The notes beneath the pieces were generated by a model that worked only from the letters and a program-made list of their open reading frames with translations, searched no databases and was not told where the DNA came from. From Asterella californica (Eukaryota; Streptophyta; Marchantiopsida; Marchantiales; Aytoniaceae): a DNA stretch of 64,000 bases. Shown piece by piece: positions 1 to 11,384 of this stretch. The stretch is taken from contig JAYKYS010000024.1 of the NCBI GenBank assembly GCA_036924285.1, forward strand, positions 1,736,001 through 1,800,000, given 5' to 3'. Numbering within the stretch: the first letter of the stretch is position 1; every line of letters begins with the position of its first letter. Both the position numbers and the translations under genes were made by a program.

Positions 1-2
1 GG

Positions 3-125
3 AAGAGAATCAAGCTCTTTAGAAGGAGAGGAGAGGACAAGAACATTGCAGAACTTATTGAGGATGAAGCTGAAGACTCAATGGATGTTGAAGATGAATT
101 TGAAGCTGAAGCTGAAGAGTCTTGA
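3..125 (+). CDS. 3' end of an LTR-retrotransposon polyprotein (partial)
   Basis: The third forward frame is open from the window edge to a TGA at 123-125. It encodes about 40 residues: a basic stretch (RRRGEDK) followed by a strongly acidic tail made of EA, ED and DE repeats. The stop lies 36 bp before a purine-rich tract and a TG-starting LTR, which is where the last pol codons of an LTR retrotransposon are expected. No catalytic motif is visible because most of the element lies outside the window. Assignment rests on position only; another gene end is possible. Confidence 0.4.
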   Translation, partial: KRIKLFRRRGEDKNIAELIEDEAEDSMDVEDEFEAEAEES

Positions 126-161
126 TCTGGATTTGGCACATACCGGAGGATGTGCAGGTTC

Positions 162-173
162 AGAGGGGGTGGA
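162..173 (+). promoter_or_regulatory. Polypurine tract of the upstream LTR element
   Basis: The purine-rich run agagggggtgga sits immediately before the TGTCACG that opens the LTR. This is the usual site for priming plus-strand DNA synthesis in LTR retrotransposons. One pyrimidine interrupts the run. Confidence 0.5.
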
Positions 174-1689
174 TGTCACGCTACTTGGCGACTACATGTT
201 ACATTTCTACTCCGACACTTGAGTTTAGTAGTTCTAGAAGTTAGCTCATATTACTTCTAGTCGTTTATGTATATGTTTGACACCTTTGCATACGGTGTTA
301 ACACTATTTTGAGTCCTAGTAGGTTGATAGTATGCTAGTTATCTTGTTCAAGCATTTGTGCGCTTGTGCAAGTGAATTCATACTCATCTATGATATTCAA
401 TGTACATGACTTAGATTTATCATGTAGATAGGGTTTAAGCTCGTGGGTTGTACTAACGTGTTGCCCATGCACCTTTTATCTGGTTTTAGTTTACTTTCAG
501 GGTTATGTGTCGTTTTAGGTAGTTTAGGTTTTACGCTGGCGCTTTAGGAGACTTGACGTAGCCCATGAGTGGAATTAAGTTACCACATGGTTTAAGGCAC
601 AAAAGGATAACCAAATGGAGCTATGAACTCTCATTGATTCATTGTTATCTTTTGTGTAACTCTAAACTTAGAAATAGAGGTCTAGAGAGGATTTCGAGCA
701 ACTGGTGAGGGATCTGCGAAATCTGAGACACAGGAAGGTAGAGCTCGTGGAGCCAAGCACTGTCAGTGAAATTCGTGATCGATTTGGATCAATAAACAAG
801 GAGTTATGCCCAATTGAAGTTTGGATTGTACCAAAATTGCGTCACTTTTGTTGATTTTGGAGTTTTCGGTGTCAATTGCAGCAGAATTGAGGAAATCACT
901 TCAAAACTTCGTGGTTGCGTTCACTGTCAGGAGGGCTACGACTGTCCAAAAAGTTTCGAATCATTTGAGTGATTGAGTAATTCAAGGTGGCCGCTGAAGC
1001 AAAGGGGGTCTGAAAAGCTCTTAATCTAGAGCAACAACTTCAGAGAAGGAGATCTGGAGTTCTGTAAACAATCAGGAGTCCCAACTTCACAGGGATGTTC
1101 AGCATCCTGTAGTCTTCAAATCCTATAAGAATCTTTGAGATTGATCGAGCCAATCTTCTGTTGTAGATCGAAATCACCAGCTGGGTATCAAAAATTGCTG
1201 CAATTTTCTTACTTAGAACTTCTCTATCCACATCTTGGTGCTAGAATTTGATCTCAGGCTGAAACTTCGTGTGTGTGTTCAGTAGTACCTCATTTACATA
1301 TAGGCGAAGTATAGAAGTCTAGATCTTCATAGTTTTCCTCTTCTTGAGTGTCAAAGTTCACCGCCTAAACTTATTACTACTAGTTAGACCTAAATTTCGC
1401 TTTTTGAGCATATTAGAGGATCCTACACTCATGTGTGAGTGTTTATAGCCCATGTTGTGACCTGAAAGCCAACCTCTTGATAAACAACCACAGCCAGAAG
1501 CTCGGCGCTTTCCTAGGTAGACGGATCACACTCCGACACCGTTGAGAATGAATGCCTTAAGAACCATCAACCCACCATTTTATACACAAATGTGGTGACA
1601 AGGACCACTGAAGTGAACGCGCACAGATTAATGACTTAACACGTTTCTCTATTGTATGATCACTTAAACAGATAATCACAAACGTGACA
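174..1689 (+). repeat. 3' LTR of a (+) LTR retrotransposon, probably gypsy-like
   Basis: The segment begins TGTCACG and ends CGTGACA, a 7-bp perfect terminal inverted repeat with canonical TG...CA ends. A polypurine tract precedes it, and the end of an open reading frame lies 48 bp upstream. Its length of 1516 bp fits large plant gypsy LTRs. The interior is AT-rich, with no open frame longer than about 60 codons. The 5' LTR and target-site duplication partner lie left of the window, so the boundaries could not be confirmed by LTR-LTR comparison. Confidence 0.55.
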
Positions 1690-3133
1690 TCCATCACACC
1701 GTTCGACGAGTTACGCGATACGATTCACGAAATATAGAAAAGTAACACGACCTACGTTTCACGAGAATTTCACACAAGAGCCGAACCACAACATGACAAA
1801 AGGAGGTGTCTAAAGTGATTTTTCGTGTAAAGCAAAGATGCTTTTCTTTCATCTATTGATAAAACACTATGCTTGGTACATGATTGCAGCAAATTTGTCA
1901 CCAGTTGAGTACTTTAACACGGACGGTGGCTCTTTTCGAAGAACACCTTTCCCACTAAGACGATAAGGTACTTGACTCGAAGTACATCTCATCATGAACT
2001 TGCACTGCTCCAGATATGAGATTTTAGGTCCGATAGGTTCATCTCTTATGCTTATGATAGCTCTTGTCACTAGTTATGGGCTAGTAGGCATATCTAGCTC
2101 AGTAACGGTGATGACAGAGTTTTGTTAGTTGGCTTCAAGTACGTCAATCCTCCGTGAAGAGAAATATTTGACTGGAAAATAATACTTTTGACAAGCTTTT
2201 ACTTTAAAAGCATTAAAGGTATACTTTTGAAACTCCAACATTCACTGTTCTGTTGCATAACAGATGATACACATAGAGAGGCTTTCAGACGAACTGACAC
2301 CAGATGAAGAGTTTGAAGATCCTTGCAACATACAGGGATAAATGGAGCCGAAAAATGTATTAGAAGTTTCATATCTAGATCTCGTGTAAATTGCTTCTAC
2401 ACTTTCTGCTTCATAAACTCATGATCAATCTATGATCTTCAGCAATCTCTTTGCACACAAGTTGACAATTAGTTTTCAACAGCGTGTTTCATTATGTACA
2501 CCAGCTGTAGCAGCCTGTTTGTTTCAATATGTATTCAAGCAGATTATGAAAATGATAAATCACCGTCGAAATCAATTGTCTCCTGGTTCCTCATAGCAAG
2601 ATGAATCATAGGGAGTTCTTGTCCGAGATATGTCCAAACATAAAATACGCTTAAGCCTCAGAGTCTTACAGTTGTGCCTCTTGACCCACATACTTCAAGC
2701 TTCTCTCATTATATAAAGTCACGGCGAAAGTATGATATAGGGGAACCAAAGCGATCATAGAAGTACCAGAAGGCTGCTGCTCAGATGAAACATTATCTTA
2801 GATCAAGATAAGCAATGAAGAAAAGAGTCACAAAGCAACGAGGATAATATTGATAATGCAACGCTAAGCAATGGATAACAGTCTGCAATCTATCTGCAAT
2901 ATGTGCATTCGACCCATATGTTCCTCCAGATATTATAAATCTTATACCCCAATCGAGGTTACAGGACGTCAGGAATCATTAACTCTTAGCCCTCTGTCAC
3001 TTGAACAAGTCTGTGTAAGTGAGATCAAGACAAGGCTGCTGCCAAGCTGTAGAACTTTTTAACCACTAGATCTGGAATAAGAGGAGAAACAATCCACAAA
3101 CCAAAGATACCATTGAACATCCAATCAACGGCA
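1690..3133. other. Intergenic AT-rich DNA, no gene seen
   Basis: This lies between the LTR end and the first segmental copy. I see no coding frame with recognisable motifs, no RNA gene and no clear repeat; the short open frames are in low-complexity AT-rich sequence. Confidence 0.5.
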
Positions 3134-3255
3134 GCAAAGAGCGTTGGACCATAGAGGTCAACCTTCCAAGCTTATTTGCAAGTCTCTCTCTTCATGACCC
3201 TGCAGATTACGACTAATCTAGATTCTACATACTCACTTCTTCTACATTAAAGTAG

Positions 3256-3560
3256 CTTCTTATGTTTTGAGATCCAGTAAAAAGTTCAACATGCATGATT
3301 GAGACAACCATACGCATGGATCACTATCTTTATATCTCACTAAAAGAAGTTTGAACAAATTCATACATTTTTCAACAATAAGATTTTGGACAAAGTAGTC
3401 TCTCAAATACCACCAAGCTTCTTGACCAGATGTTTTATCTTCCAGTAGCGAGAGATTTTTATTCACTTGTAACTGGATATGATCAAGAACAAGATCTGTA
3501 GTAGCCAAAGTTACTCCGAATGAGAACTCGAGGTTAGAGACATCAGGGATAGATATCTGC
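3256..3560 (-). pseudogene. Relic of a third Roco C-terminal domain (copy A side)
   Basis: Read on the minus strand, this short stretch matches the last ~95 residues of the Roco proteins next door. The frame continues upstream of the open part as IPDVSNLEF, then TDLVLDH, then a tract parallel to EEAWLCLRDHL...YARLFKLHLVRY, and ends near WLSQSCM where the intact genes have WLCEECV. No upstream Roc or LRR exons accompany it. It sits downstream of the full gene in both segmental copies, so it predates the segmental duplication. It is best read as the tail of an older tandem Roco copy that lost the rest. Confidence 0.65.
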
Positions 3561-4595
3561 AGGTGTTGTCTCGACTTATTTTTGAGAAGAGAAGGTAATG
3601 TTCTTCTGTTTTTTAGTTCTGCTTGCGAGTATCCTGATGAGAAAAATTAGCAAGTCAAGAAGGTGCTCAAGGAGATGAACCAGCTACAGTTGAACAACAA
3701 AATAACTGAAGATGTGTTAGTCTGATCCTATGTGGTAGTGTGTCTCAACAACTTCTTTTGTCTAGAATGTGTAAGTGGAGACTAAAGTAGAAATTTTACT
3801 GATTATAAAGACTAGAAGAGCTCTTCTAGATTCCTTGGCGGCCCATGTGAAGAGCAACCATCCTTATACGTACGATTTCCTTCAGACCTCGACTCGTTGG
3901 ATCGAGTCTTCCTCCTTAGGAATATACGAAGATATGGTGTGATGACCTTGTCTTGCATATGCGCTTCAGATACTTGCTTACTATCTTTAAAACTTTTTGA
4001 GTGAAATCAAAGTTGAACAAAAAGGTGTAAACTACTAATCGTTGACGTTCCTTTTGAGGGTTCCAGAGGTCATCGCTCTTTCAATATTAAGGACAGTAAT
4101 TTCTTTGTCAATTGGGTCGTCAATAACACACAGAAAGTTAATGATAGACTTCTTGCTGTTTGAGGGATATTCATACATCATTTTAGAGTGAGTTGGACTT
4201 GGGATGCTATCTTTCCTTGAATTCTGTTTATCAATATCAATGAAATGTAAGTCTGGACTCATTTGTAGATCGTATCAGTTTACATTAGAAGACATGGCGA
4301 GATGATAAAAATGAAAATGTTAAGAATGAAAAGAGAGAAATTGAAATGTTGAACTGAAGCTATATTAGGATTTTTCTAGAGTTAACGGCCGACTATCTAG
4401 AACGTTGTAGATTTGGACATCTGTCAGCAGTTCGTCGATTGAAGAAGACGGAAATCATTCTATCACATGAAAATGTCTCGCCTTGAAATTAATCACTATG
4501 AGTCAAAGATTTTGTAATTGAATATTTAGGATCATCACAAAGTCACGTCAGCTACAATTTGCTTAACTTAGTCATTATACGAGTCTGAGTTGATC

Positions 4596-4649
<54 letters not shown>

Positions 4650-4892
4650 TGACTCACAAGGGTGGTGGATCTCTATCATACTCTCTAGCATAAGAACATA
4701 AGTTCAACATAACATAAGCTTAAGAAAGCTGTAACATAAGTTTAATGAAGATGAAGAAGGTTTATGTAATTCCCTTCTTGCCAAGTAGAGATCTAAGACA
4801 CTTCCGAGCATAAAGTATATCCCTGCTTTCTTTTATGTATAATACATCATAAATTTCACTCCTATCTTTTCTAAAATTTACTAAATTAATTC
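3561..4892. other. Copy-A-specific non-coding insert with AG microsatellite
   Basis: In copy B the relic runs almost directly into the exon 3 stop, so most of this stretch is absent there. It holds no recognisable coding sequence. The only clear feature is a long (AG)n run at about 4598-4647. I could not find terminal repeats marking it as one transposon. Confidence 0.55.
4598..4647. repeat. (AG)n microsatellite
   Basis: An essentially uninterrupted AG dinucleotide run of about 50 bp, ending in agaaag. It lies in the insert specific to segmental copy A. Confidence 0.95.
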
Positions 4893-6478
4893 CTATTTTT
4901 CTAACAAAAGATTCCTCTTTCCACTCTTCACACACTCTTCACACAACCAAGCAAATGGATCACCACTATAATTTCTATATCTTACTAAATGCAATTTGAA
5001 CAATCGGGCATAGTCTGCACGAGTTAGATTCTTGTCTAAATGATCTCTGAGACAAAGCCAAGCTTCTTCAATAGATCCGCAAGCTTCCAACAATGCTGGA
5101 TCTTTATCCAATTCAGCCTTCAGACAATCAAGAACAACATCTGTAGATGCAGATACTACAATGCAACCTCCTGTCGCAAGGTTGGAGATATCAGGAACCA
5201 CATTACCTAAACTTGCTGTGACTTGCGCTCCGATCTTCAGAAGTACCCATATCATGTAAAGCGAAACCATAGATAGTTTCCTCATGGCTTTGGAAAACTC
5301 ATCTTCTTTCTCGAAGCGCACTTCTAAACCTTCTTGGTTCTCAACAAAATGTGGTGATCGATGTCTTACCTCACACATCAAGTGGAGACGCACTACTTTG
5401 TTAAAGAACATCTTCGCTTTCACTTTCTGCATCAAAGTCACATCTCCCTCGGTAAAATATGGACGACTAGGAGTTCTGTGCTCATCTTTTGACCTCATAT
5501 AGCCAATGATGTTGTCCACTGTTGAAGTAACATGCGACATTTGTCTCCCCATCTCATCCAAGATTGACTTGAATTTCTTCAAGTCATCTCTTACTTGCTG
5601 AAAACCTGCATCTATTCTTTGTTCTAAACGTTGCAAGTTCGTCGTCAACCTTTCTTCAGAGTGATGTATTTCATCACGTAAATACTTGAATTCTGCAAAC
5701 GATGGAATATCATGTCTCGCCTTCAAAGACGATGTGGACATCACTAATCTCAAAGATTCTAGCTTACCCTCTCTTTGTACAGAAGACTCTTCTGATGAGA
5801 GATGATATTGTGCTCCTACAGCTGGACAATGAATTGCAAGCTCACACTTGACAGATTGATCGTTCAGTCGGTTTGAAAAATGACGTAATTCAATAAGACT
5901 TTCCTGTAAATCCTCATGGTTTGTAGGAGCCTGGACGCATGTAAGAACATCATTGACATTCTTTGATGTCAAAAGAGTTGTTGCTCGTTGAAACTCTTGA
6001 GGCAAGTGAACTGAGCATCAGCAGATTTTATTTCAGGCCAAGTATGTTGATAGTCAAACAAAGACTCCTCCGCATCTGTTGAAGTTCTCCCAAGTTGTCT
6101 CTCAACATCCGTCTGGAAGCGTTTCTTCAGGTCTTCTATCAACACAGCTTGATTCTTTGTTCTCAGTTTGCAAGGTGTTAACTGTTTCACACACTCTGGT
6201 CGAAGAATTGAGACAACAAGTTGCACGCCTGGACAACCTCTTTCAGAAGCACAAAACTGAATCAGATCTTTCACCACATTCTCTTGCACAAAGTCGATCG
6301 CAGAATCTCGAATCTTTTCTTCAGAGAACTTTACCATGACGTCAATATGACTTTGTGCATATTGGTCCGTCTCCACAACGATGATGCAACCGTTGCTTAA
6401 AATCTTCATGTGATAGTAAGAAAATGTGAAGTTATCATCAACCACTCCTAGATCCTCCATCTGTTTTCGAAGGTGTAT
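4893..6478 (-). pseudogene. Roco gene A, exon 3 (coiled coil and C-terminal domain), frameshifted
   Basis: This is the last exon of the copy-A Roco gene. The acceptor is the CAG ending at 6479, behind a T-rich tract, and the stop TAG is at 4893-4895. The first part encodes the domain after COR (NFTFSYYHMK, then EDLKKRFQTDVERQLG). The second part encodes a heptad-like stretch (EERLTTNLQRLEQRIDAGFQQVRDDL begins it; likely coiled coil) and a conserved tail with EEAWLCLRDHL and WLCEECV. The reading frame breaks at about 6006-6008: copy B has one more base in the same place and reads straight through (DAQFNL...). In copy A the first frame stops near 5969 while the downstream frame stays open to the true end. 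The product would lack the coiled coil and tail unless the missing base is an assembly error. Confidence 0.8.
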
Positions 6479-6708
6479 CTGATATTCAAGATACAAAAAG
6501 AAAACAAGAAATAATTTCAATAAATTGTGATCTTTCATCTATTTTGGAGCTGAAACATTATTAATATAATTTCACAGAACTCTTTTGTCAAGGACATCAG
6601 GAACGCTAAGATGCAACAAGTTACATATCTTATCATGGTCAACATGAAACAAAAAAATCTGTATATTTTAAAAAGAAATATGAAGTCATGGTTGAAATCA
6701 GAACTCAC
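6479..6708 (-). other. Intron 2 of Roco gene A
   Basis: A 230-bp intron, donor GTGAGT (complement of 6703-6708) and acceptor CAG at 6479-6481. It separates COR from the C-terminal region in phase 0. Copy B has an intron at the same place with donor GTAAGT. Confidence 0.8.
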
Positions 6709-8069
6709 TTGATATTGAGGATAAAATGCTGCAGTGAGTGAAGTCCTATCTTGATCGCGACATTGTACTCGAAATCCAAAATACATTGGTCGTGCAGCAG
6801 ATTCTTCTCTCCAATGCGTTATGTTGATCATCCTCGAAGTCCACTCCGGAGCAACATCCACCTTCGCACGATTCAAGATGATTGGCATGAAGTATTTGGT
6901 CACACCGTCTTGTTGAAGCTTGTGACAAAGATCTAGTTGGATCAAGAGCTCTTTCACCATCTTGTGATCCATACTGATATGTGGATTCTTCTGCTGTACA
7001 ATATTTATCAATGTAGACAAGCCTTGAGAACTGATAAAACCTGATCCATCTATACCTTCACATTGTAATGAAGATAGACCCAATCTTGATCGTAGTTTCC
7101 CACCTGCGATGATGAGTTCTCCCAACAAGTTTTGTGATAACCAGTTAAGTTGAACCACTATCAGTTTTTCAAGACCCTTTTCTCTAGTAGCTTCCTCATG
7201 TGGCAGAATTGCACTTGGCATCATGCATATTGCACCTATGTCGTGCATGTACGAAGCAACTGCATGTAACACACTTCTCCCTACATTATCTGTACATTTG
7301 AACTGCTTGAGATCTATATGGTTCGAAGAGCAAAAGCTGTAGAACTGTTCGGTCAACCAGAGCGGTGAAAATTTGACTTCTTTTGGTAATTTCATCACCT
7401 TAGAAGCTAAGTCAGCACAAGCTTTTGGAACTCTAGGGCTCTTCTCTCTCAATATGTTCTTCATACAATGAAGAACAACATCAGTGATGGGTTGCACCTC
7501 CTTCTCAACCGTGCCATCAATGTGATATAAGAGATCACTCTTGTCTATAGTAACATCTATTTTGGGACAGAGTTCCAAAACATCTTGGAATCTTGCCTGC
7601 AAAGCTTTGACAGTATCCTCAAATCCAGTTGTATCAAGCTCGACTTGGCTCTTGTGACAATCTTTGTGAGTGATGACGACCAATACTTGTGGAAGAATGC
7701 GTCCTGTGATAATGTTGGATGCAATAAAACGAAGCCAAGACATCAGTTCATCACGAAAGGAGTCGTCTACCTTATGCTTCAACACTCCTTTCTCTCCATG
7801 GCCTTGAAATGGGTTGAACGTGAAGATGAAGATGCACGCTTGACTCATCCTGGGAAAAAGAATATTTTGAAGAGCTCGAAAGACTTCTTGACCAGCCAGG
7901 TCCCAAATTGAAATGGTAGCAAATTCTTCTTCACATAACAACTCCACTTCGATCCCCTTGGTCCTCCTCAGACGAGATATGAATTTATGACCTTTTCTCC
8001 GAATGATAGACTCTGAGTTACTTTTCTTGGACATGGTGCTCATCATTGTCTTTTTCAGAGTTGTCTTTC
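6709..8069 (-). CDS. Roco gene A, exon 2: Roc GTPase and COR domains
   Basis: This exon of 1361 bp joins exon 1 in phase 1, completing the P-loop as GEPFAGKTT across the junction. Visible Roc motifs are DLAGQ (switch II, about 7889-7903) and THKD in the NKxD position (about 7655-7670). The COR domain follows: the Roc-COR link, the stretch around IVVQLNWLSQNLLGE, then a winged-helix-like segment ending in YFMPIIL. In characterised Roco proteins Roc binds and hydrolyses GTP and COR mediates dimerisation; that role is inferred here by family. Exons 1+2 total 3036 bp, exactly 1012 codons, with no interruption. The acceptor is TTGCAG and the donor GTGAGT. The open frame running past the donor is intronic. 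Confidence 0.85.
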
Positions 8070-9528
8070 CTGCAACGAGAATAGAAAATTAATAAGTGAA
8101 ATGATGAATAACCAAAAATTAATTTAACTATCAGTTTCCATACTTTAAATAAACGTCAAATTGGATCACAGTTTGTTTGCAAGCTTCATAAATTAAGGAA
8201 AGTATTTGATCTTCCACTAAAACCTTTAATTGGTAAGTTATCAATCTAAATGTTGCATGTGCTTTAAACTTCCTATAGTACAAAAAAGAACGTGCTTAAC
8301 CCTTCCACCGGATAAACAAGCTTGGCATGCAGACTTATTGTAGTCCAGTTTTACAATATACTTCAACACTCTATTAGCATAATATGAGTATCAATCCCAT
8401 GAAACAGTTTATCGGAACTAGAAATAAGGGTTTTGCTAAGTCAAAATACATTACACTGAGTGTTTTTTGTGCAATACTGTAATGTGTTTTTGCTATTCCT
8501 AAGAGAACGTCTAATACATATAATAGGCACAAGCTTATACTTTGCATATACAATGATCATCTTTTTTCATTCCAGATTTGTCACAATACCTATGGCTACT
8601 ATATATCAGATACATTCATTCCCTCTTGTTAAGTCTTATAACAAGTAATGGTGAGCTCATAGGAGCTACATTTGAACATGAGAGGAAAGATAAGTGAATA
8701 CATTTTACAGATTTTTCCAGATTATAATGCCTACGAACTGATGAAAAACTTGATGGAAAAACCTTAACACCCAAACTCATCCAAAAGGAAAAAAATAAAC
8801 ATAGTTAGGTTTTAAAAGTGCACGGACATCAGATCGGCAAATTTGAACCATGGTGGGAAATTAAAAGGAGGCTCCTATTGCGACAAGAGACTGATAGCAC
8901 TCATGAACGGTCTTCCAAACGGTTATCTCTCGAGGTATCCTCGCCTTACTATTTATGACGCAAACTTCAAGGGAGCGAGGGCATTGTGTTAGAAGGTGAT
9001 GTCTGAAACGTCCAACCGTAGTAGAGTGATTTTCAGATATATATATCAAGAAAGATATCGAAAAGGAAAATATGACAGTGAAAGTTGTACTAGGTTAGAA
9101 ATTCTATAACAAAACTTTCTCTATTATATTTCGTGGGAGTCAAACTCACGATAACAGATAGCATACTATAACCCTCTTCCCTCTCTTTTACCACGGACAT
9201 CATATCATCATTCACTGCTTCTCAGTGTTATTGTGTAGAAGTGAGAACGCGTGATGGACCAAACAAATACACAAAAAAGAGTTAACAAAACAGATCCAGA
9301 CTTTAAGAACTACAAATGAACAACATCAAAATTCTTCAATTTGTATGAAATTAACTATACCTCTAACTTATGCATTCAATCTGGTTCGATCTATTCATTT
9401 ATGTTATTTTTACTCTTTTAACTTCTTTGAATTATTGTACCTTCCAACTCTCTTGAGTGTATCCTAAGAAAAGTGAATAGCAACTTGAATGAGATGCAGA
9501 CTCACAAGTTGAGAGTGATGAAGTTTAC
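8070..9528 (-). other. Intron 1 of Roco gene A
   Basis: A 1.46-kb intron with donor GTAAAC (complement of 9523-9528) and acceptor TTGCAG. It interrupts the GTPase P-loop after its first base of a glycine codon. A tRNA-promoter-like spot lies inside at about 9125-9205. The copy-B intron (28513-29636) is shorter but shares the same splice positions and the tRNA-like spot. Confidence 0.8.
9120..9210 (-). repeat. SINE-like tRNA-promoter remnant in intron 1 (copy A)
   Basis: On the minus strand AGTTTGACTCC matches 9 of 11 positions of the tRNA-type B box (GGTTCGANTCC). A weak A-box-like TCCGTGGTAAAAGAG lies upstream. The homologous place in copy B (about 29225-29300) keeps the same B box. This is consistent with an old tRNA-derived SINE inserted before the segmental duplication. 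No tail repeat or target-site duplication was identified. Confidence 0.3.
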
Positions 9529-11203
9529 CTGCAAATGGTTCTCCGCACAAGAACACCCGACCTGCTTTCGCTCCGTCGAATGTCAGTTTTGCATCTGCAA
9601 GGACCGAAAAGTAACCCGCCTGCTTATTGTTTCTTCTAAGCGCTTCCTCGATGAGGGCACTCTTTCCATCTGCAGCCCATTTTGTTTGCTCTACATCTAT
9701 CCTCTTTAGAATGAAGTTCACTTGAAGTAGATCCATCATATCTCTAAAGTTATCATCATTCAGATCAGTCGACTGGTGGAGATCCAAATCTCTAATAGAT
9801 GTGTTTCTACGCAGATGAGAGAAAAGGTTCCTCCATCCGTCCTTGGAACTGCTTCTACCTTGAGTTATCTCCAACCTCTCCACTGAGGAGTTGGAAGCCA
9901 ACTTGTCTACAAAGGATGTAAAGTTTTGGGTGCTTACATCAACATCGAGCATGGTTAACTCTTTTAACCACGTAGAAGTTCCCATAGAACTGACGGCTCT
10001 TTCTAGGAAGACAAGCTTCTGAGAAGCGGTCGAATGTCGGAATGACCTAAAAGGAAGGTGAAGATGTACACGTAACAGAGAGCTTCTTTGACTAGCGTTC
10101 CACACTTCTGTAAGACCATTTCTCATCGCTTCCATTTCTTGTTCTGACACGTCTCCGTAGGGGACATGAATGTGGAATTGAAGTAACGTGGATGGATGCA
10201 GAAGACTTCTCCCTACGCTTACACATTCATCTAGGCTAAAGTGATTGAAAACCACACTATAGCGCAAGTCAATGGAAATAAAGGTGATGTTGCCACCTAT
10301 AAGACTAGCTAATGCTTGTGCTGTTACTCCTCCCAAACTCCCCGAGAGCTCTAGACGTTCTAGAACGGGATATGAGCATGTTGCACTGTATACATCCACA
10401 AGAACATGCATCAGTTCCTCCTCTACGATAAGGTTCTTCAAGCAAGCAGAACCCTTTAGTGCACGTGACATAGCTTCTTTAGCATCTCCGTCTAATCGGG
10501 GTACATCACAAATGGTGAGTGTTTCAAGGTAGGGTGCACAGGATATGATTTTCGCCACAGACAGCATAAAGCTTCCTTCAGCACCCCTTCCATAGAAGTT
10601 CAGATGCTTCAACTCATGATGCTGCTTTGGTCGGAGAGCAGAGACGACTTCCGCGACCAACTTTGCTCTTAGTCCCACATTGACTCCTGGTCCAAGAGTT
10701 AACTCTCGTAGGTTAAGAGATCGGCTGATAAGTTTCTGGAACTCAGGGCCAATCAGCGCTTCTTCCTCTGCAGACTCGAGTGAGCTTATCCAAATGTCTT
10801 TCAACTGAGCGGTAGCTTGGAAGTGTATCAAAAGAGCTTCCCATTCTTTCACCGACAAATGCCATCTTGCCACGCCGTAACTAAAGAAACTCTTCAGAGA
10901 GTTGCAGGTACCTAGTGCTTCTAACACCATTAGTCGCACCTCCGTGCGTCTACGACATTCCCGCCCTTCCGGTCTGAAGAAATCACCATATGTTTCTCTT
11001 TTTAAAACTGGCAAAGAGTCCACGGGTACCTCACCGGGACTCAAACTCTCCCCCAGACGACGCAACAAATCCTGGAGCGCCTGAGGAAGCGGAAGCTGTG
11101 AGTCGACCGTCTCTGTTTCTGTCTCCTGACTAACCTTCTCAAGAAGGCTCTCCGCAGCTCTACTTTCCACCTGGAGCACCCCCACCCCACTTCTGTGCTC
11201 CAT
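9529..11203 (-). CDS. Roco gene A, exon 1: leucine-rich-repeat region
   Basis: The exon starts at a true ATG at 11203 and gives 558 codons plus one base before a GT donor. The N-terminal ~100 residues are polar and acidic. From about residue 165 to 520 there are irregular leucine-rich repeats, for example LRELTLG, LERLELSGSL, LKELTML and IRDLDLH. They resemble the ribonuclease-inhibitor-like LRRs that precede Roc in plant Roco proteins. The exon ends in VFLCGEPFAG, the beginning of the Roc P-loop. The copy-B exon 1 has exactly the same length (1675 bp). LRRs in this family serve as protein-binding surfaces. The partner cannot be told from sequence. Confidence 0.85.
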
Positions 11204-11291
11204 ACTCCGACTCGAGCTTCTAGATCTGCCGCTTGGGAGCTATTTTCAGAGCACGATGACAATCGTCAGAATTCAAGTATGAACTCCACAT

Positions 11292-11384
11292 ATTCAGGGA
11301 TTAATTAGAGAGGGTCCTCATGATCATAAGCGACGATTCAGGGATTAATTAGAGAGGGTCCTCATGATCATAAGCGACGATTCA
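11292..11384. repeat. 44-bp direct tandem duplication
   Basis: Two exact 44-bp units beginning attcagggattaattagaga, at 11292 and 11336, lie next to each other. Copy B has a single version of the unit in the same place (about 31411-31455), so the doubling occurred after the segmental duplication. Confidence 0.9.
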
